Source: Brassica napus
Lineage: Eukaryota; Streptophyta; Magnoliopsida; Brassicales; Brassicaceae
Assembly (NCBI RefSeq): GCF_020379485.1
Contig: NC_063437.1
Span: 3,472,001-3,536,000 of the forward strand
Length of the DNA: 64,000 nt
Direction of reading: 5' to 3'
Made by a program: the position numbers and the translations under genes
The notes under the pieces: generated by a model
Told to the model about the DNA's origin: nothing
The model's database searches: none
What the model saw: the letters and a program-made list of their open reading frames with translations, nothing else
Shown here: piece after piece, positions 35,804-47,910 of the stretch
Layout: each line of letters begins with the position of its first letter
Numbering within the stretch: the stretch's first letter is position 1

Positions 35804-38434
35804 TCACCCCTTTACTGCTGAGATGTTCAAAGGTGGTGCTACTAAACTGGATGTTGAAAGAATGCGTGAGCTAGGGAGAGCTGGGGGAAAGCAGAAGAGG
35901 AAAACGAAAACTCAGACTAACACAGAGACAGTCGAGGATAAGCGTATTGCAGCCATTGTTCTGTCTATGCTCAAACCTGAGGTTCAAAGAGTTGAAGCGA
36001 ATGTGGCCAAAGCTGTTTCTATGGCTGAAAATACTGCGTCAAAATTTGCCTCCTTTGACACCACTGTCATGGTTTCAATTCAAAATCTGCTTAACAACTT
36101 CAAAGACGAAGTCATCCGATCTGTAATGCAGATACACAACAGTGCTAACGCCCCAACACAACCGACACAGCCCGACGTTGACACTACTAACCATGTGCAA
36201 CGTAAGGTAGATATCGTCCACCCCCACCCTGACCCAAACGATGCCATTATTGCTCAAGTTATTGGGAGTCTCAGTCAATACTCCACACCCCCACGAAATG
36301 CATCAGTTTGTCCAGTTAGTTTTCAAACAAACTTGTTCAATACGTCCATTCACTTTCTACCTGTTGCATTAGTAATGAATATACGTATATCCGGTAATTA
36401 TGCTCTAAAATCGGTTACGTATTTGTTTGGACATTTAAAAAACCGGATATACTTAAGTGCACATATATTCCTTGCAAACCCACGTGAGAATTATAAAAAT
36501 TTCTCTACGTCTTTTTTGATAATCTTCCTTGCCTTTTGTTGCAGGGCTCAGATGGGAGGACTTGTCCTGCTGCTTCACGGTTGCCTTTCGTTTTGCAAAC
36601 GCAAAATTCTCCCGGCCAAGACACCACTTTATCCGCCAATAGTCACACAAAGGAAGCAACCAAAGAATCGGTATGATTCATGCATTCAATTCTCCATTTA
36701 AAGATAAGTTAATTTACCATATAAATATGTACAGGAGGTTGTTCGTAATTTGGATGCCCATCCTTCTCAAGCTTCCAATTTATTTCATGTAAGATGTCTT
36801 AATCTTTCTATAGTTAACCGGATATCAAATGGCCATACACACAGCACACTGTTAACGGGAATCAATTATTATAGTTGGTAGTCGAATTACATGCTTTGCC
36901 TTAGACATTCCATATTTGGTTCATTATGGTTAGTATTGAACATGTATTTGGTTATCCTATATCCATTCCCTACCTCACCATTGCAGGGCAAAACCGGAGA
37001 GATTTTTCACGAGACTTCCCTTCAGCCTGTTGGATGTCAGACAGATGGGCAATATCTCGATCGGCCCACTGTATCAGTCACTGGTCAGACCAATAATGCT
37101 TCCAAAACTGCGGTAAGTTATATTACTCTGTATTTCCTGTTAAGTTATTTGCCTAATAACTCGATACATATAGGATGGAGGGCTGAGTTTCGGCATCCGC
37201 AATATTCAGGAACCATCTTTCTCTCTTGGGCTGACGCAACCAGAGAACCCACCTCTGTCTGGGCCGGCATGCGATCTAATATTTGACACTGTCGCTGACC
37301 ATGGCAATGAACATGTTGATGAACACACCTATGACGTTCCATCCCCTGACCCATTCGCTCCTCTGTTATGCCGGAAAAGCAAGCGCCCTAAGATTGTTCC
37401 AGCTGATCTTGTGAAAGACTACCACTGTGGAGCTGATATACTAAGCCGTGCTCGTGCTGCCCAACCCCCTTTTTGTGATTACTCCGACCCTGCTGTGGTT
37501 ATGTCCAAATTCTCTAATCTCGCGGAGAAGATAAGCACCCCATTATAAGTTACCCCTGTAACAACTTTTTTAAGTCTTATATAATTTGTTTTAAAAAACC
37601 GGATAACATATACTGATGTTGGCTATTTACGTTGTCCAATACTAATAGTGTTATCAATATTGCCGGCCTGGCGGTCACTTCCAAGGACATCACAGGAATT
37701 GTTGAGCTCACCCGTTCATTGCCAGCTAGGGTATACTTCACATTCGCAGTTATTGGATTATCCTTATGGAATCAAAGCTGCATATAAAATTAATTGTTTT
37801 ACGATCTCTTAATCAGGTTGTTGACATATTGGTGCGCTTTGTTCGCGCCACATGCAACATGCAGCAACATTCGAGCCTTGGGCGGATTCCAGAGTTTCTT
37901 GACACCAGATATGTTGCATTGTTGTTCAAGCATTTTCCAAAGTTCAGCCGTTCGAAAACTCCTGATGCATATCCTTTCCCGAAAGGACTTTTTGAGCTTC
38001 TTCGAAAGGACAACCCAACGGGAGCAGCAGTGACCCATTACTACTTTCCATTTGATTTAGGCAATAAACAGTGGGTAGGTGTATGTTTTGACTGCACCGC
38101 ATGGAAGCTAACTGTCCTTGATTGCAATATATCGATCCGCTCCGACTCTCAAATTGCTACACAGCTGCGCCCTTTTGCGGAGATGATCCCCTATCTTCTG
38201 AAGCATACCGGGCGGATTTCGAACACTACTGCTTATCATGGGGTGGTGATAGAAAGACCCAAAGTCGTTGCTCAAAACACCAACCCATCACACTCCGCCC
38301 TAACCTCAATCTTGCTCATGCAGACCCATGCAATATTTGGCCTTGAATCTTGCAGGTGTATCACTCCTACTCTTCTCACGGAAGAAGCTCACCGTGTTGC
38401 TGTGATGTTGTATGAACTACACGAGAAGCTGTAG

Positions 38435-39058
38435 AAGGACTTGGCATAACCGAGACCTCTGACTCTTGTCTCATTTGTTACTTTTGGTACTATCTATGCT
38501 CTGCTTCTCTGCTGGTTATTTGTATCGTTCACTTACCCATACATTATTCTGAATCTTTTTAGACTTTCCATGTTGACTTTCAAACATCGTTTCTTTCATT
38601 GCACTATCTATAAAAACTGATATGATGACTATCCGGCTTTGTGCTTAAAATATCTGGATATCCTAATACCGCTTTTCAATTTCATGAAGGAAGATTTCAT
38701 GTTCTCCTTTTGAACACTCGTACCTACCCAAGTCGTTGGGTAACCAAAAATTAATATTTTCTTATTTAATACACATACCTACCCCATTTATTTGTGTTAC
38801 CATTTAATTCCCATATCTCCCAACCAACTTGTAAATAATTTTTCCTCATACGTATCGTCACAATTTGCCCTTTCCCACCTCCGAAAACTTAACCTAAAGG
38901 CCAAGCATTAACTGACCGCACATGGTCTTTCAGATATATGTTCCTCCTATGGCATCACATAGCTACCATATTAATGCTCCATAAATGAGACCACAATACA
39001 CACGTAACCCTACGTATACACATGAATAATGTATGTTATCTTCATAACTTCTTCTATC
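38435..39058. other. Non-coding spacer inside the MULE
   Basis: No frame or repeat is recognised. It lies between the end of the Ulp1-like gene and a candidate small gene. Confidence 0.4.
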
Positions 39059-39081
39059 TATAAATACATACTTTCCCTCAA

Positions 39082-39438
39082 ATGTTATCTCTACGCCAAG
39101 GTGTTGCACATCTTCTTCGTAAGGAGAAGATGTATTTTATCCGCAATTTTCTTGTAACTGTCACCCATGCTTGTAGTTTTTTGGAGTCACCAACACTGTT
39201 CGTTGATCTGATAAGGTAATACAAGTGCTTATCAATTTTTGTTTTATATCATTGACTTATCCTCCATTTATTTTAATAGCGAAATTTACGATTATGATAC
39301 ATTCTCAACATATTTTCGAACACTAATTTCTCCTCTCTTTATAGGAACCATGCGGATCACACTGAAACTGTGTTGAAGAGAAGTGTTTTCTTTCGTCTTC
39401 GGTACCGCACTGGCTTGGCCGTAATTTTTTGTGACTAA
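39082..39438 (+). CDS. Candidate small two-exon gene (75 aa) inside the MULE
   Basis: TATAAATA at 39059-39066 is followed by ATG at 39082. Exon 1 (39082-39215) ends at AAG|GTAATAC. Exon 2 (39345-39438) begins after CTCTTTATAG and ends at TAA. The joined frame is open for 76 codons ('MLSLRQGVAHLLRKEKMYF'...'RLRYRTGLAVIFCD'). I do not recognise the protein. It is basic, with no signal peptide or domain motif. It could be a decayed exon pair of a longer gene. Context only suggests a transposon-borne frame. Confidence 0.3.
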
Positions 39439-40401
39439 AACCTGATACTTCCGTTCTTTATCTTTATAGTCGATGGCATTGTGTCAACGGGAGCACGTAT
39501 TTCTATCAATTCCAGATTTTTCTCTATGTATAATCATAGCGAAAACTTTGGCATTGGTAGTAATGCGTGTTCCCGCTCTCACAATCTCAACGATTTAATT
39601 GGTAAACGGTAGCCTTACATGTATTATTTTATCTGTATCAGTCTGTAAATGAACACAAATTTGTGACGTTACCAACAAATCTTTAATAAATTTCTGTCGC
39701 ACTGGATGATGTAATTATATTTTTAAACAGAACTCTTGTTACTAGTAAATATGCAACATTTTAGTAAACATTGTCATATTGTAAGTTACATTGGAAATGA
39801 CATTACCGGATATCAAAATTTACCGGCCAATATAACATTGTAACCGGTTAACTATTACAATTTCAAATACCGTTTTCAAGCTTTTGTCCTATACTATCTC
39901 AGATACGGATGTTCATATTAAAGCGTTAATAAACATATCGTTCCCTTATTATTATTAGGTTTTCTCACTATGTATCTTTCCAATGTAATAGGATTCAGAT
40001 CTAAATCTTGCTTTGTTTTTTTTTTAAAAAAATTTAAAGCTTCTTATGTTAGAAGTCTATAACTTATATAAACATAGAAATTTCGTTGGTAGAAAACTAA
40101 CAACATAACCGGATATTCGTTTTTCACTGTCAATATTGTTTGCAACCGGATAGAGACGACCAGTAAAGCAACAAACTTCATAATATAACATTTAATACAA
40201 ACAAAGATGGGGATTTTTTATTTTAGTTTCATTCTATATACAACCTCGGGCATTAACTTACCCACTCCTCAACCCTTAACTGGTTAATATTATACATTAA
40301 GAACTTCTTATTCAATCTGCCCAGTAACAGACCCACCTACTCATGCATACACCTTCATCATCCGAGGTACTCAAATCCCCACCCAACATCACTTGTCTTT
40401 G
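39439..40401. other. Non-coding spacer inside the MULE, CCGGATAT-type motifs
   Basis: Repeated CCGGATAT/ACCGGTTA motifs (for example 39809, 39845, 40110, 40146) are scattered in A/T sequence between the converging genes. No gene is supported. Confidence 0.4.
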
Positions 40402-43400
40402 TTATATCGGCATTTTACAAGTAGCTCGGTTGTGACCTAAGCCCTTGCATCTACCACACTTAGTGTTTCTCTTTCCTCCGCCCTGAACAACCCAATTGCT
40501 CTGATTTAGCTTAATATGTACGATATAACAACAACATATATAAACATCGTACCTCATATTCCCCACGAGATTGTATCCTGCTTTTTCTGGGCCGTCCGGG
40601 GGGCCTTCTGGTTGATGGAGGATGGATTTTGACGACGTTGTCTGAAGCGTCGCTTGCCAGGGTCTCCACATTCTCAATTTCGACAACCGGATTTATGGGG
40701 ATAGAGTAAGCTTCCCTGTAGTAAGCCAAACTATAATATTCACAAGCCAAAGTTTCTACCGGGACCTTGTACCTTGTCGCTGCAGCGATAGCGTGTGTGC
40801 ATGGAATCATAAGCGTTTGAAACTCGTAGCATGTGCATGTTTTAGTGTTCAGACTGACATGATACATATCTCCATCTCTTTCCTTAACCTCATACTCTCC
40901 GGTCTCGACCAAGCTGACACTAAACCCTCCACTGTTTTCAAAATTAGCCGTCATTATCTCCACGACCCGAGGTGTTAATATGCTGCTTCCTGTTGCCTTT
41001 ATCTGTCTTCTTAATGAAAACCAGTGCATCAGCTTTGATCTTATGTACTCCACCAGCGACAAAATAGGAAATTCTCTAGCTTCACGGAGAACTGAGTTCC
41101 ACGTCTCCGCAACGTTACTTGTCATAACGTTGTAGCGGTCCCCTGTGAAATGCGACCTTGCCCAGTGCTCGAACCCAATTCCAATTAGGTAGTCAGCACA
41201 CGCTGCATTTACCCTTTTTATCTCGGTGAATGTCTTGTAGAACTCCGAAAGACGGTAAGCCCGTGCTGCTTTCCCAACGAGATATCCAAGGTGCTTGTCT
41301 TTGAAGTGTGTCCGGATATTCCTCTTTAGGTGGAGGATACAAGCGCAATGCTTTCCAAGAGGATAAACCTGAATACGATCCAAAATGTCTGTTTCAGTTT
41401 ACAACAAAGTTTGTACTTAAGCCGATTTGTATATATAACCGGTTATATACGTAAACCTTCGTATTTCTAGGTTATTGCGGGTATTACCTTTGCAATTGCG
41501 TAGTAAATTGAAGGATGTCTATCAGAAACAAAGACAACCTCCTCCTCATTAGGAATAAACTGTGTAAGGTTTTTCAAAAACCATTCCCAAGCTTTGTCGT
41601 TCTCACCATCCACCACTGCTACCGCTATGGGAAACACTTGATAATTACCATCTTGAGCTGATGCTGTCAATAAACATCCGGCATATTTACCTCTCAAATG
41701 CGTACCATCCACAATCACCACCTTCCTCATTGACTTGTATCCTTCTACGCAGGCAGACAAAGCAAGGAACAAGTATTTGAATTTGTGGCCTATCCCTTCA
41801 GCGTACTCTGTATGCATTGCTGTGATTGTGCCCGGATTTGAATGGATCAGCTTCTCAAGATAAGCAGGTAGGAGGTTGTACGATGCGCCACAAGTTCCTT
41901 TAGCATAATCCAAAGCAAACTCACGCGACCTCCAAGCTTTCCAATAGGAAATGTTGACGTCATGGTTACCCCGCATGGCCTGCATGATCTCATTAGGTCT
42001 CGGGCCTGCTCCTCGTCCAGCAAACTGTGCTTTCATTATGCCGCCTATAACAGTGTGCGTTGCTTGTGTCTGGTATCCGGATCTGTCATCAACCGAGCAG
42101 GTATGCCTGAGTTCCACTGTGCGTATCTCATATAGTTGCGTGTTTTTGAGAAGTGCTGCATATACTCGCCAGTTGCACGTCCTGCTGAAACACCTAAGCA
42201 CCATTCCCTCTGGACATGATCGGCTATTCCTAAACCTAAACTTGTTCTTAATGGCATACATTGCCATATGCTGCTTGAATTCTTCTCTATTCTTAAACAC
42301 CATCCCGGCAAATAAGACGTTTGGTTCAGGATTAAGGTTTGAGTCCTTACGGTTTCCTACAATGTGATTTGAGTTGAAGAACCGTTAGGAATTATTGAGT
42401 TCTTAAAAAATCATAATTTATCAAACTGGGTCAAAATATATAGATGCAAATATTTAACATTATATATACAGATTCCTAATAGTTCTACATATTTGTTTCT
42501 ACAAACGACTTTGTTCTTATAAAATTGTAATTTAAAAAATCGAGTCAAAATATTTAGATGCAAATATTTCACATTATATATATTGCTTCCATAACTATAC
42601 ATTCTAAGTTCCGCTGGTTAAAAGCCAGATTACATATTACTTCCAAAAAATTTTCGCCCCCGCCGATTAACCACAACAAACAAACATAACCAAATATTTC
42701 ACACAAAAAGTTCACGACCCTAGTTCATTTTCTTTAGGGCAAAGGTTCAAACCCACCATTCCCTCCGGCGATTTCAGAGCTTGTATCTTCAATGTCGATG
42801 CGAGAAGTGTCATCTTCAACAACGTTGATGACGGGCACCTCGTAAACCATATTCTCTGGCTCAGCCCGACCATATGCAGGTAAAGGGTCCTCGTCGATTA
42901 TATGCACGTTTGGCATTTCGTTTGTTTCCCTCACACCACACTCCCTTGGTGCCAGACCTACAAACAAATGGAAAAGGACTCGGTTGTGTCATCTATGTTT
43001 ATTATAAATATCGGGATATTTCTTTATATAACCGTTATTACGGAATAAAGCCGGTAATACATACTATTTGCAAAGTGGTATATATTTTAACAATACATGT
43101 TCTTCCAACTATTTACAACCATACTCTTATGCCACAATACCTGCATTTTTGTTAACCGCTGCATCAGATGAAGAGCCTGTTGAAGATCCTTCAATATCAA
43201 CAATATATGTGGGTCTCGCCGGTGGAGATGCCACCGAAATATTAAGACCTTCGCCGACGCTGTTAACATTGACATTTGCACGGACATTCATACCACTTGA
43301 GCTTGGCAAAACGTAACCTTCACCTAGCATGTTTTCCCAGTACCCAGGACCAACTCCAACCTCTCCCCAATTAGGTATATAGGTCTGATGCTCTCTAGGG

Positions 43401-44404
43401 AAACCATCATCTGCGAATGCCTGACGAAATATACTAGGAGATGGGTTAAGGGGACCCACTGGAGATCCAATCCTAGCGGTCTCTAACCCTGTTCGCACAT
43501 AGTTTGCAGTTATTAAGTATTCAACTTTATAATACATCCGGTTATAGTGCAGTGATTATTATACTATTTTATCCGGATATAACACATTTAGCATAGCTCT
43601 ACATACCTTCCATTTCATTACTACGCCCTATATGCTGCTGCGCATTTCCACGTCTTCCAACCTCCGGGACAACCCCATCATCACTCATACTCATATCAAC
43701 TACCACTTCCTCCGGTGGTGGGTGTGCATTCAAATCGAGGCTTCTACGGGCCTTTTCAACCTCAAAAGATACTCGATATAAGATGACCATCTCATCCTCC
43801 CTGAATATCTCTCGCATAACAGTCTCGCTGCATACGAAAGGATCCCTCCCTATAAGTCCTGTATACATATTATAAGCATTAGATTTGCATGTATGCCTAA
43901 GTAATTAAATTGAGTATTATATAAACATAGGGGCCTTCGTCATTTTTATATAAACCCCAACTAACCATTGATAGCCGCCAGGTGCTGCTCCTCGCTTACT
44001 CCGTGGCCTAGGTAAGACCTCTGTCCGAACCTGAAAGGAGTCCTGCAGAGGAAACCATATCTTGCGACGGCTTCTGCACCGTACGTGACACACAGATTGA
44101 CTTCACTTGTCCACTCATGGACACTCATCATCATTTCAACGTCACCAGAACATACAATGTTCAATGGAGCGGCTCTAGGGCCGTCAGGCATGAGCATCCA
44201 TGGCGGAAGCTGATAAGTCAATAACAACGGCGTATGTGGGGTAAGCATAAATTCCTCGCGTACTAGGCCGATCAAGGAATTTATTGGTTCGTTTTGCTTG
44301 ACAAGAACGTACTGTTCCATATCTCCAGGATCACCGTCGAACCTCCAAAACCCTTCCTCAGATTTTGACCACTCACCTCGTAAAACACGAACAAGACGAC
44401 CCAT
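40402..44404 (-). CDS. MULE transposase, seven exons, apparently intact (1,007 aa)
   Basis: Exons on the minus strand: 44404-43966, 43858-43607, 43488-43141, 42957-42757, 42356-41488, 41368-40553, 40500-40402. All borders are GT-AG, phases agree and the total is 3,024 nt with no internal stop. The N-terminus ('MGRLVRVLRGEW'..'PLLLTYQLPPWML') resembles the PB1-like domain of plant MULE proteins. Residues 150-410 are low-complexity. A MuDR N-terminal zinc region starts near 425 ('LFAGMVFKNREEF'). The DDE core shows 'VIVDGTHLRGKY' and 'VFVSDRHPSI'; a candidate third acidic residue is in 'NVAETWNSV'. A SWIM zinc finger follows ('CTCYEFQ...PCTHAI') and a terminal CCHC knuckle 'CGRCKGLGHNRATC'. It would cut and join element ends. 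The exon 4 donor (AATG|GTGGGT) was chosen by phase; otherwise the frame stops at 42734. Confidence 0.88.
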
Positions 44405-44736
44405 CTGCGTAAACGTATAGAGCAAGTACATTTAACAAATCAGGAAACCCACATACTAATATATAACATCAAAGAGTCGAACATTAAATATAGTAGTATA
44501 TCGTACAATCCTATAATGTTTAATTCGTATGGATTTGTAAAGATGACCTAATATTGTGGTCCCGTTTATAACAAGAAAGGAAATCTACGATTTTATATAT
44601 AAAACCAGAATTTACCTTTTTGGGTGGTCCCTGTAAGACTTGAGCTTCTGGCTTTCTTTTCGACTTGATCTTCCTTTTCACTTTGGAGCCGGAGTATTTG
44701 TTTTTAGGTTGTGATAAATCTTATAGAGGAAGCATG

Positions 44737-44744
44737 TATTTATA
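44737..44744 (-). promoter_or_regulatory. TATA box of the transposase gene
   Basis: TATAAATA on the minus strand, about 333 nt before the ATG. Between them a basic open stretch (44712-44620) ends at AAAAAG|GTAAAT and would splice to the TTTACGCAG just before the ATG. It has no ATG of its own, so it is probably a 5' UTR exon. Confidence 0.5.
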
Positions 44745-45287
44745 GCGAATTCTCCTCCACATAACCGGAGATACTTACACATATATGTAGAAGGTGAATC
44801 CAGATAATATCTTCAGCATTTAATGCGAGCAGGCTAGCTAGTCGTAGTGCTCATCATTTCCTGACAACCTATATACTAATTATATTCCATTTTTAATTTG
44901 AAAATCACATCATTATCTCTTCCTAACTATGTTAATTTCCGGTTATGATTTAACTTCTCATTATACAAATCTCTTTCCATTTTAACTTAAGGACTTCATA
45001 TCTAATTAAGGTAATATACCTGACCCACTTCATATAAACGACCAACATTTTATATAAATCATTAGTCCCCCATTTGATAATCGCTCAATCCGGTTTAAGC
45101 TTAATCTGAATTTGCTTTTATAATACAGGTCTATTCTCAATATGTTGCACGTGTCGCAACTGCGGTGATATCTATAAAAAATTTGTTCGGTTCTCATTGC
45201 TTATACTCATTATGATTTATATAACACCTCTTCCCTTTAACTCACACATTCACCAATTCCAATTTCCACAACAAATCCAATAGAGAT

Positions 45288-45737
45288 ATGTCTTCCAGCC
45301 ATAGCTCATCGGCGACCAATCGTGCGGCTTTACCGAAGGAAGGCCCTTTTTGTCACTGCAGAAGGCGGACATCGTTGACTAAGGCGTGGACCGACGACAA
45401 CCCTGGCAGATACTTCTATCGCTGCAAAGCTCATGGGTTTTTGGTTTGGGCTGATATAGATGACCCTTATGGATGGCAACACCGGAGTTTATGAGAAGCT
45501 CGTGATGAAATACGTCTCCTCAGATCTGAAATCAGCAGTCTACAAACCACTATTACAAACCACACAAGCCACCCCCAACATACGGATGTAGAAATCGTGT
45601 CAAACACACTCCATCCTGAAGTGGTCAAACCTCATATTCATTGTGACCACGGCGATTCCCTCCTACGCTATTTTATTTTTATGACTTGTTTCTTCGTGCT
45701 CGTTATTGCTGTAATCGTTACCAGCCTAAAACATTAG
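45288..45737 (+). pseudogene. GRF zinc-finger protein with coiled-coil and C-terminal membrane tail, split by one TGA
   Basis: The first 68 codons hold a GRF-type zinc finger: C22-x-C24, 'NPGRYFYRC' and 'HGFLVWADID'. The GRF finger binds single-stranded nucleic acid in known proteins. At codon 69 (45492-45494) is TGA. The same frame then continues for 80 codons to TAG 45735-45737. It encodes a heptad-like stretch ('ARDEIRLLRSEISSLQTTI') and a hydrophobic tail ('FIFMTCFFVLVIAVIVTSL'). This GRF / coiled-coil / TM order is common in small plant proteins, so the TGA looks like a single nonsense change; readthrough is conceivable. TATA-like TCTATAAAAAA lies near 45171. It probably belongs to the MULE. 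Confidence 0.8.
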
Positions 45738-46635
45738 TTTTATAAAAATCTTTGGAGTTCAATTATATTATCCTAACTGTGGCACTGCAATGTAATATGA
45801 GAAAATTTATGTTACTGGTAGAACGTTTGAAACCGGATAGAAAATTATAAATACAGATGTAATAAATCATTATCGAATAAATATTCCGATTAGATGTCTT
45901 TGCAAACTAATTAATTTCGGTCAACTTGTATTATGCCACAAAAGTTTATGTACTTAACACCACAAGATGAAACAAAATATCTCGATTCTTCATGGGCACA
46001 TACGTTGATTTTTTTACCACCACAAATGTGAAACCAATTTTACACCATAAGAATGTGGCAAAAGTCAACTTCGTTCAGTCTGACACATCTTCCCTGTCAC
46101 TTGATGTTGCGACACTTCCCTGTTTCACTCTGCACCTACTAACCCTATATTGCTCATGTAATACGGAGGACATAACCGACTTTACCACCACTCCGACGAC
46201 ACGGTTCGCCAATTAATAAAAAATATGCATAAGTACCTAATATCCACCGTTTCCATGTATATTGGGTTATTTAGGCCTTTTTATTTTATGCTTAATGCGA
46301 TTGTTTAATTTATTTTAATAATATAAAAAAAAAAGAGGATAAACTTTTTTAACAAATATGTATTATTCATAATCATTAATTGTTATATATGTTAATCATA
46401 TTAGATAGTTCTCTAACTTTTGTTTAATGAAATAGAATATTATTTTGTACATTATTAATTAATTTGATAGTTAGTTTAATAAAAAATATAATATATATTT
46501 ATATGGACCAATTTATTTGTTTTTAAGATTCTAAGAATCTTTCTGGTGATGACATGTGGCTACGAAAACATATTGTAATGTTTGAGGATTAATATATAAT
46601 GGATATATAAAAGAAAATTCATCATTACATGCAAC
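45738..46635. other. Right part of the MULE and A/T-rich spacer
   Basis: 45738-46220 is likely still MULE; the open frame at 45992-46216 was not recognised. 46220-46635 is A/T-rich with no feature. The MULE end lies somewhere here. Confidence 0.4.
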
Positions 46636-46646
46636 AAAATGATTAT

Positions 46647-47899
46647 AGGGAAATTGCCACAAATATCATATTTATATTATCACTTTTCATGTTTATACTA
46701 ATTATTTTTACCTTCACTTTTATTGAAGGATAAAAGATATTTATACCCCTAGAATTAACTAATCTAGATTTAGGGTTTTGAGTTGGGGGTGAGAGAGGAT
46801 TTTTTGAATGTGAAATTTAGGATTCTAATAAATATATAAATAAAGACTTAAAAAAATAAAAATTAAAAAAAATAGTTTCAAACATAATTTTCGATTTTCA
46901 AAAAGCAATTTTGAAAAAAAAAATTCAAAATTTTTTTATAAAAAGTTCGAATTTGAAAAACTATAATTAGAAAAAAATTTTAAAAAAATATTATTTTTTA
47001 TTTATTTAAATAATATATATATATAGAGAACAAGAGTATAATAGTCTTTTGCCACTTAATAAAGAAAGTATTTGCGAAAATGTGCATTTAGTGGTAATAA
47101 AGATGAATAATTATACCATAAAAGTGATAAACATTAAAATCCCTCATGATTATATGATTTTGCGTTCAGTCAAAAATTCATTCAGTCAAAAATACTTTAA
47201 CATTTAGATTTTGTGTTTAGTGATTATTGTTCAAAATTTAGTATTTAGGGGGTGAGGTTGGTTTTATAAACATATATAAATAACTCTTAAATATTTATAA
47301 ATGATATAGGATGTCTAGTTATATTTTCATAATAAAATTAAGATATTTATGAAAGGGGAATTTCATCTTTACCAATTTCATGATACCATTATTCATCTTT
47401 ACTACCACTAAAGAGATACTTTCAAAAATACATTATTCATTAAATGGCAAAAGACTTTTATATTATTGTTCTCTATATGTATAATAAATAATTATTTAAA
47501 TAAACAAGTAAAAGAATATAAAAAATAAAGAAAAATAATTTTTTTTATGTTTTCGAATTACACTTTTTCAAATTCAAACTTTTTTATAAATCTTTTTTGT
47601 TTTTGAAATTTTTTTTTTCGATTTTTTTTCAAAATTTCTTTTTGAAAATCGAAATTATGTTTGAGACTATTTTTAAAAATTTTATATTTTTAAGTATTTA
47701 TTTATATATTTATTAGAATCATATATTTCACATTCCAAAATTATATCTCACCCCTCAACTCTATACCCTAAATATATATTAGTTAATCCTAAAAGTATAA
47801 ATGTCTTTTACCTTTCATTAAATATAAGGGTAAAAGTGGTTAGTGTAAACATGAAAAGTGATATTATGAATATGGTATTTGTGGCAATTTTCCTTTATG
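46647..47899. mobile_element. Foldback, MULE-like non-autonomous element with long terminal inverted repeats
   Basis: The left end AGGGAAATTGCCACAAATA is mirrored by the right end TATTTGTGGCAATTTTCC-TTTATG. The inverted similarity extends about 500 nt on each side ('gtttatactaa', 'ttttgccacttaataaag' opposite 'cattaaatggcaaaagac'). AAAATGATTAT occurs directly outside both ends (46636-46646 and 47900-47910), an 11-bp target duplication compatible with Mutator elements. The right end has about 5 extra bases. It is non-coding. Confidence 0.8.
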
Positions 47900-47910
47900 A
47901 AAATGATTAT

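Larger units (their letters stand above)
33996..38434 (+). pseudogene. DUF1985 plus Ulp1-like (C48 peptidase-type) transposon gene, disrupted
   Basis: Exon 1 (33996-34910) carries the DUF1985 domain: 'FRFAGKPIRFSLREFAIVTG', and 'FYSFPWGRLAFEML' later. Exon 2 starts at 35012 and is cut by a hAT MITE (35134-35795). Without it and one 8-bp repeat the frame reads through ('LLKLIAQS' into 'HPFTAEMFKGG'). Phase-0 exons follow (about 36546-36670, 36736-36789, 36986-37112, 37175 on). The last of these closes at TAA 37546 where I would expect a donor. Exons 37649-37730 and 37817-38434 then encode the protease-like part: 'YYFPFDLG..QWVGVCFD', 'VLDCN' and 'SILLMQTHAIFG'. The HW of Ulp1 proteases reads QW, and no clear catalytic cysteine is seen. 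SUMO-protease activity is therefore unlikely. Role in transposition is unknown. Confidence 0.8.
33996..45737. mobile_element. Ulp1-type Mutator-like element (Kaonashi-like), core region
   Basis: Three genes belong together: a DUF1985/Ulp1-type gene (plus, 33996-38434), a MULE transposase gene (minus, 40402-44404) and a GRF zinc-finger gene (plus, 45288-45737). Plant MULEs carrying Ulp1-like genes are known (KI-MULEs). CCGGATAT/ACCGGTTA motifs are scattered through the non-coding parts. I could not find terminal repeats or target duplications, so the true ends are probably somewhere within 33.6-34.0 kb and 45.8-46.3 kb. Lack of long TIRs is known for this type. Confidence 0.8.

Noticed and set aside
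37799..38038. Antisense frames over the Ulp1-like exon
   Set aside because: Shadows of the plus-strand exon, which carries the family motifs.
42734..42756. Stop codon ending the fourth transposase exon
   Set aside because: A phase-compatible donor (AATG|GTGGGT) just before it restores the transposase frame into the next exon.
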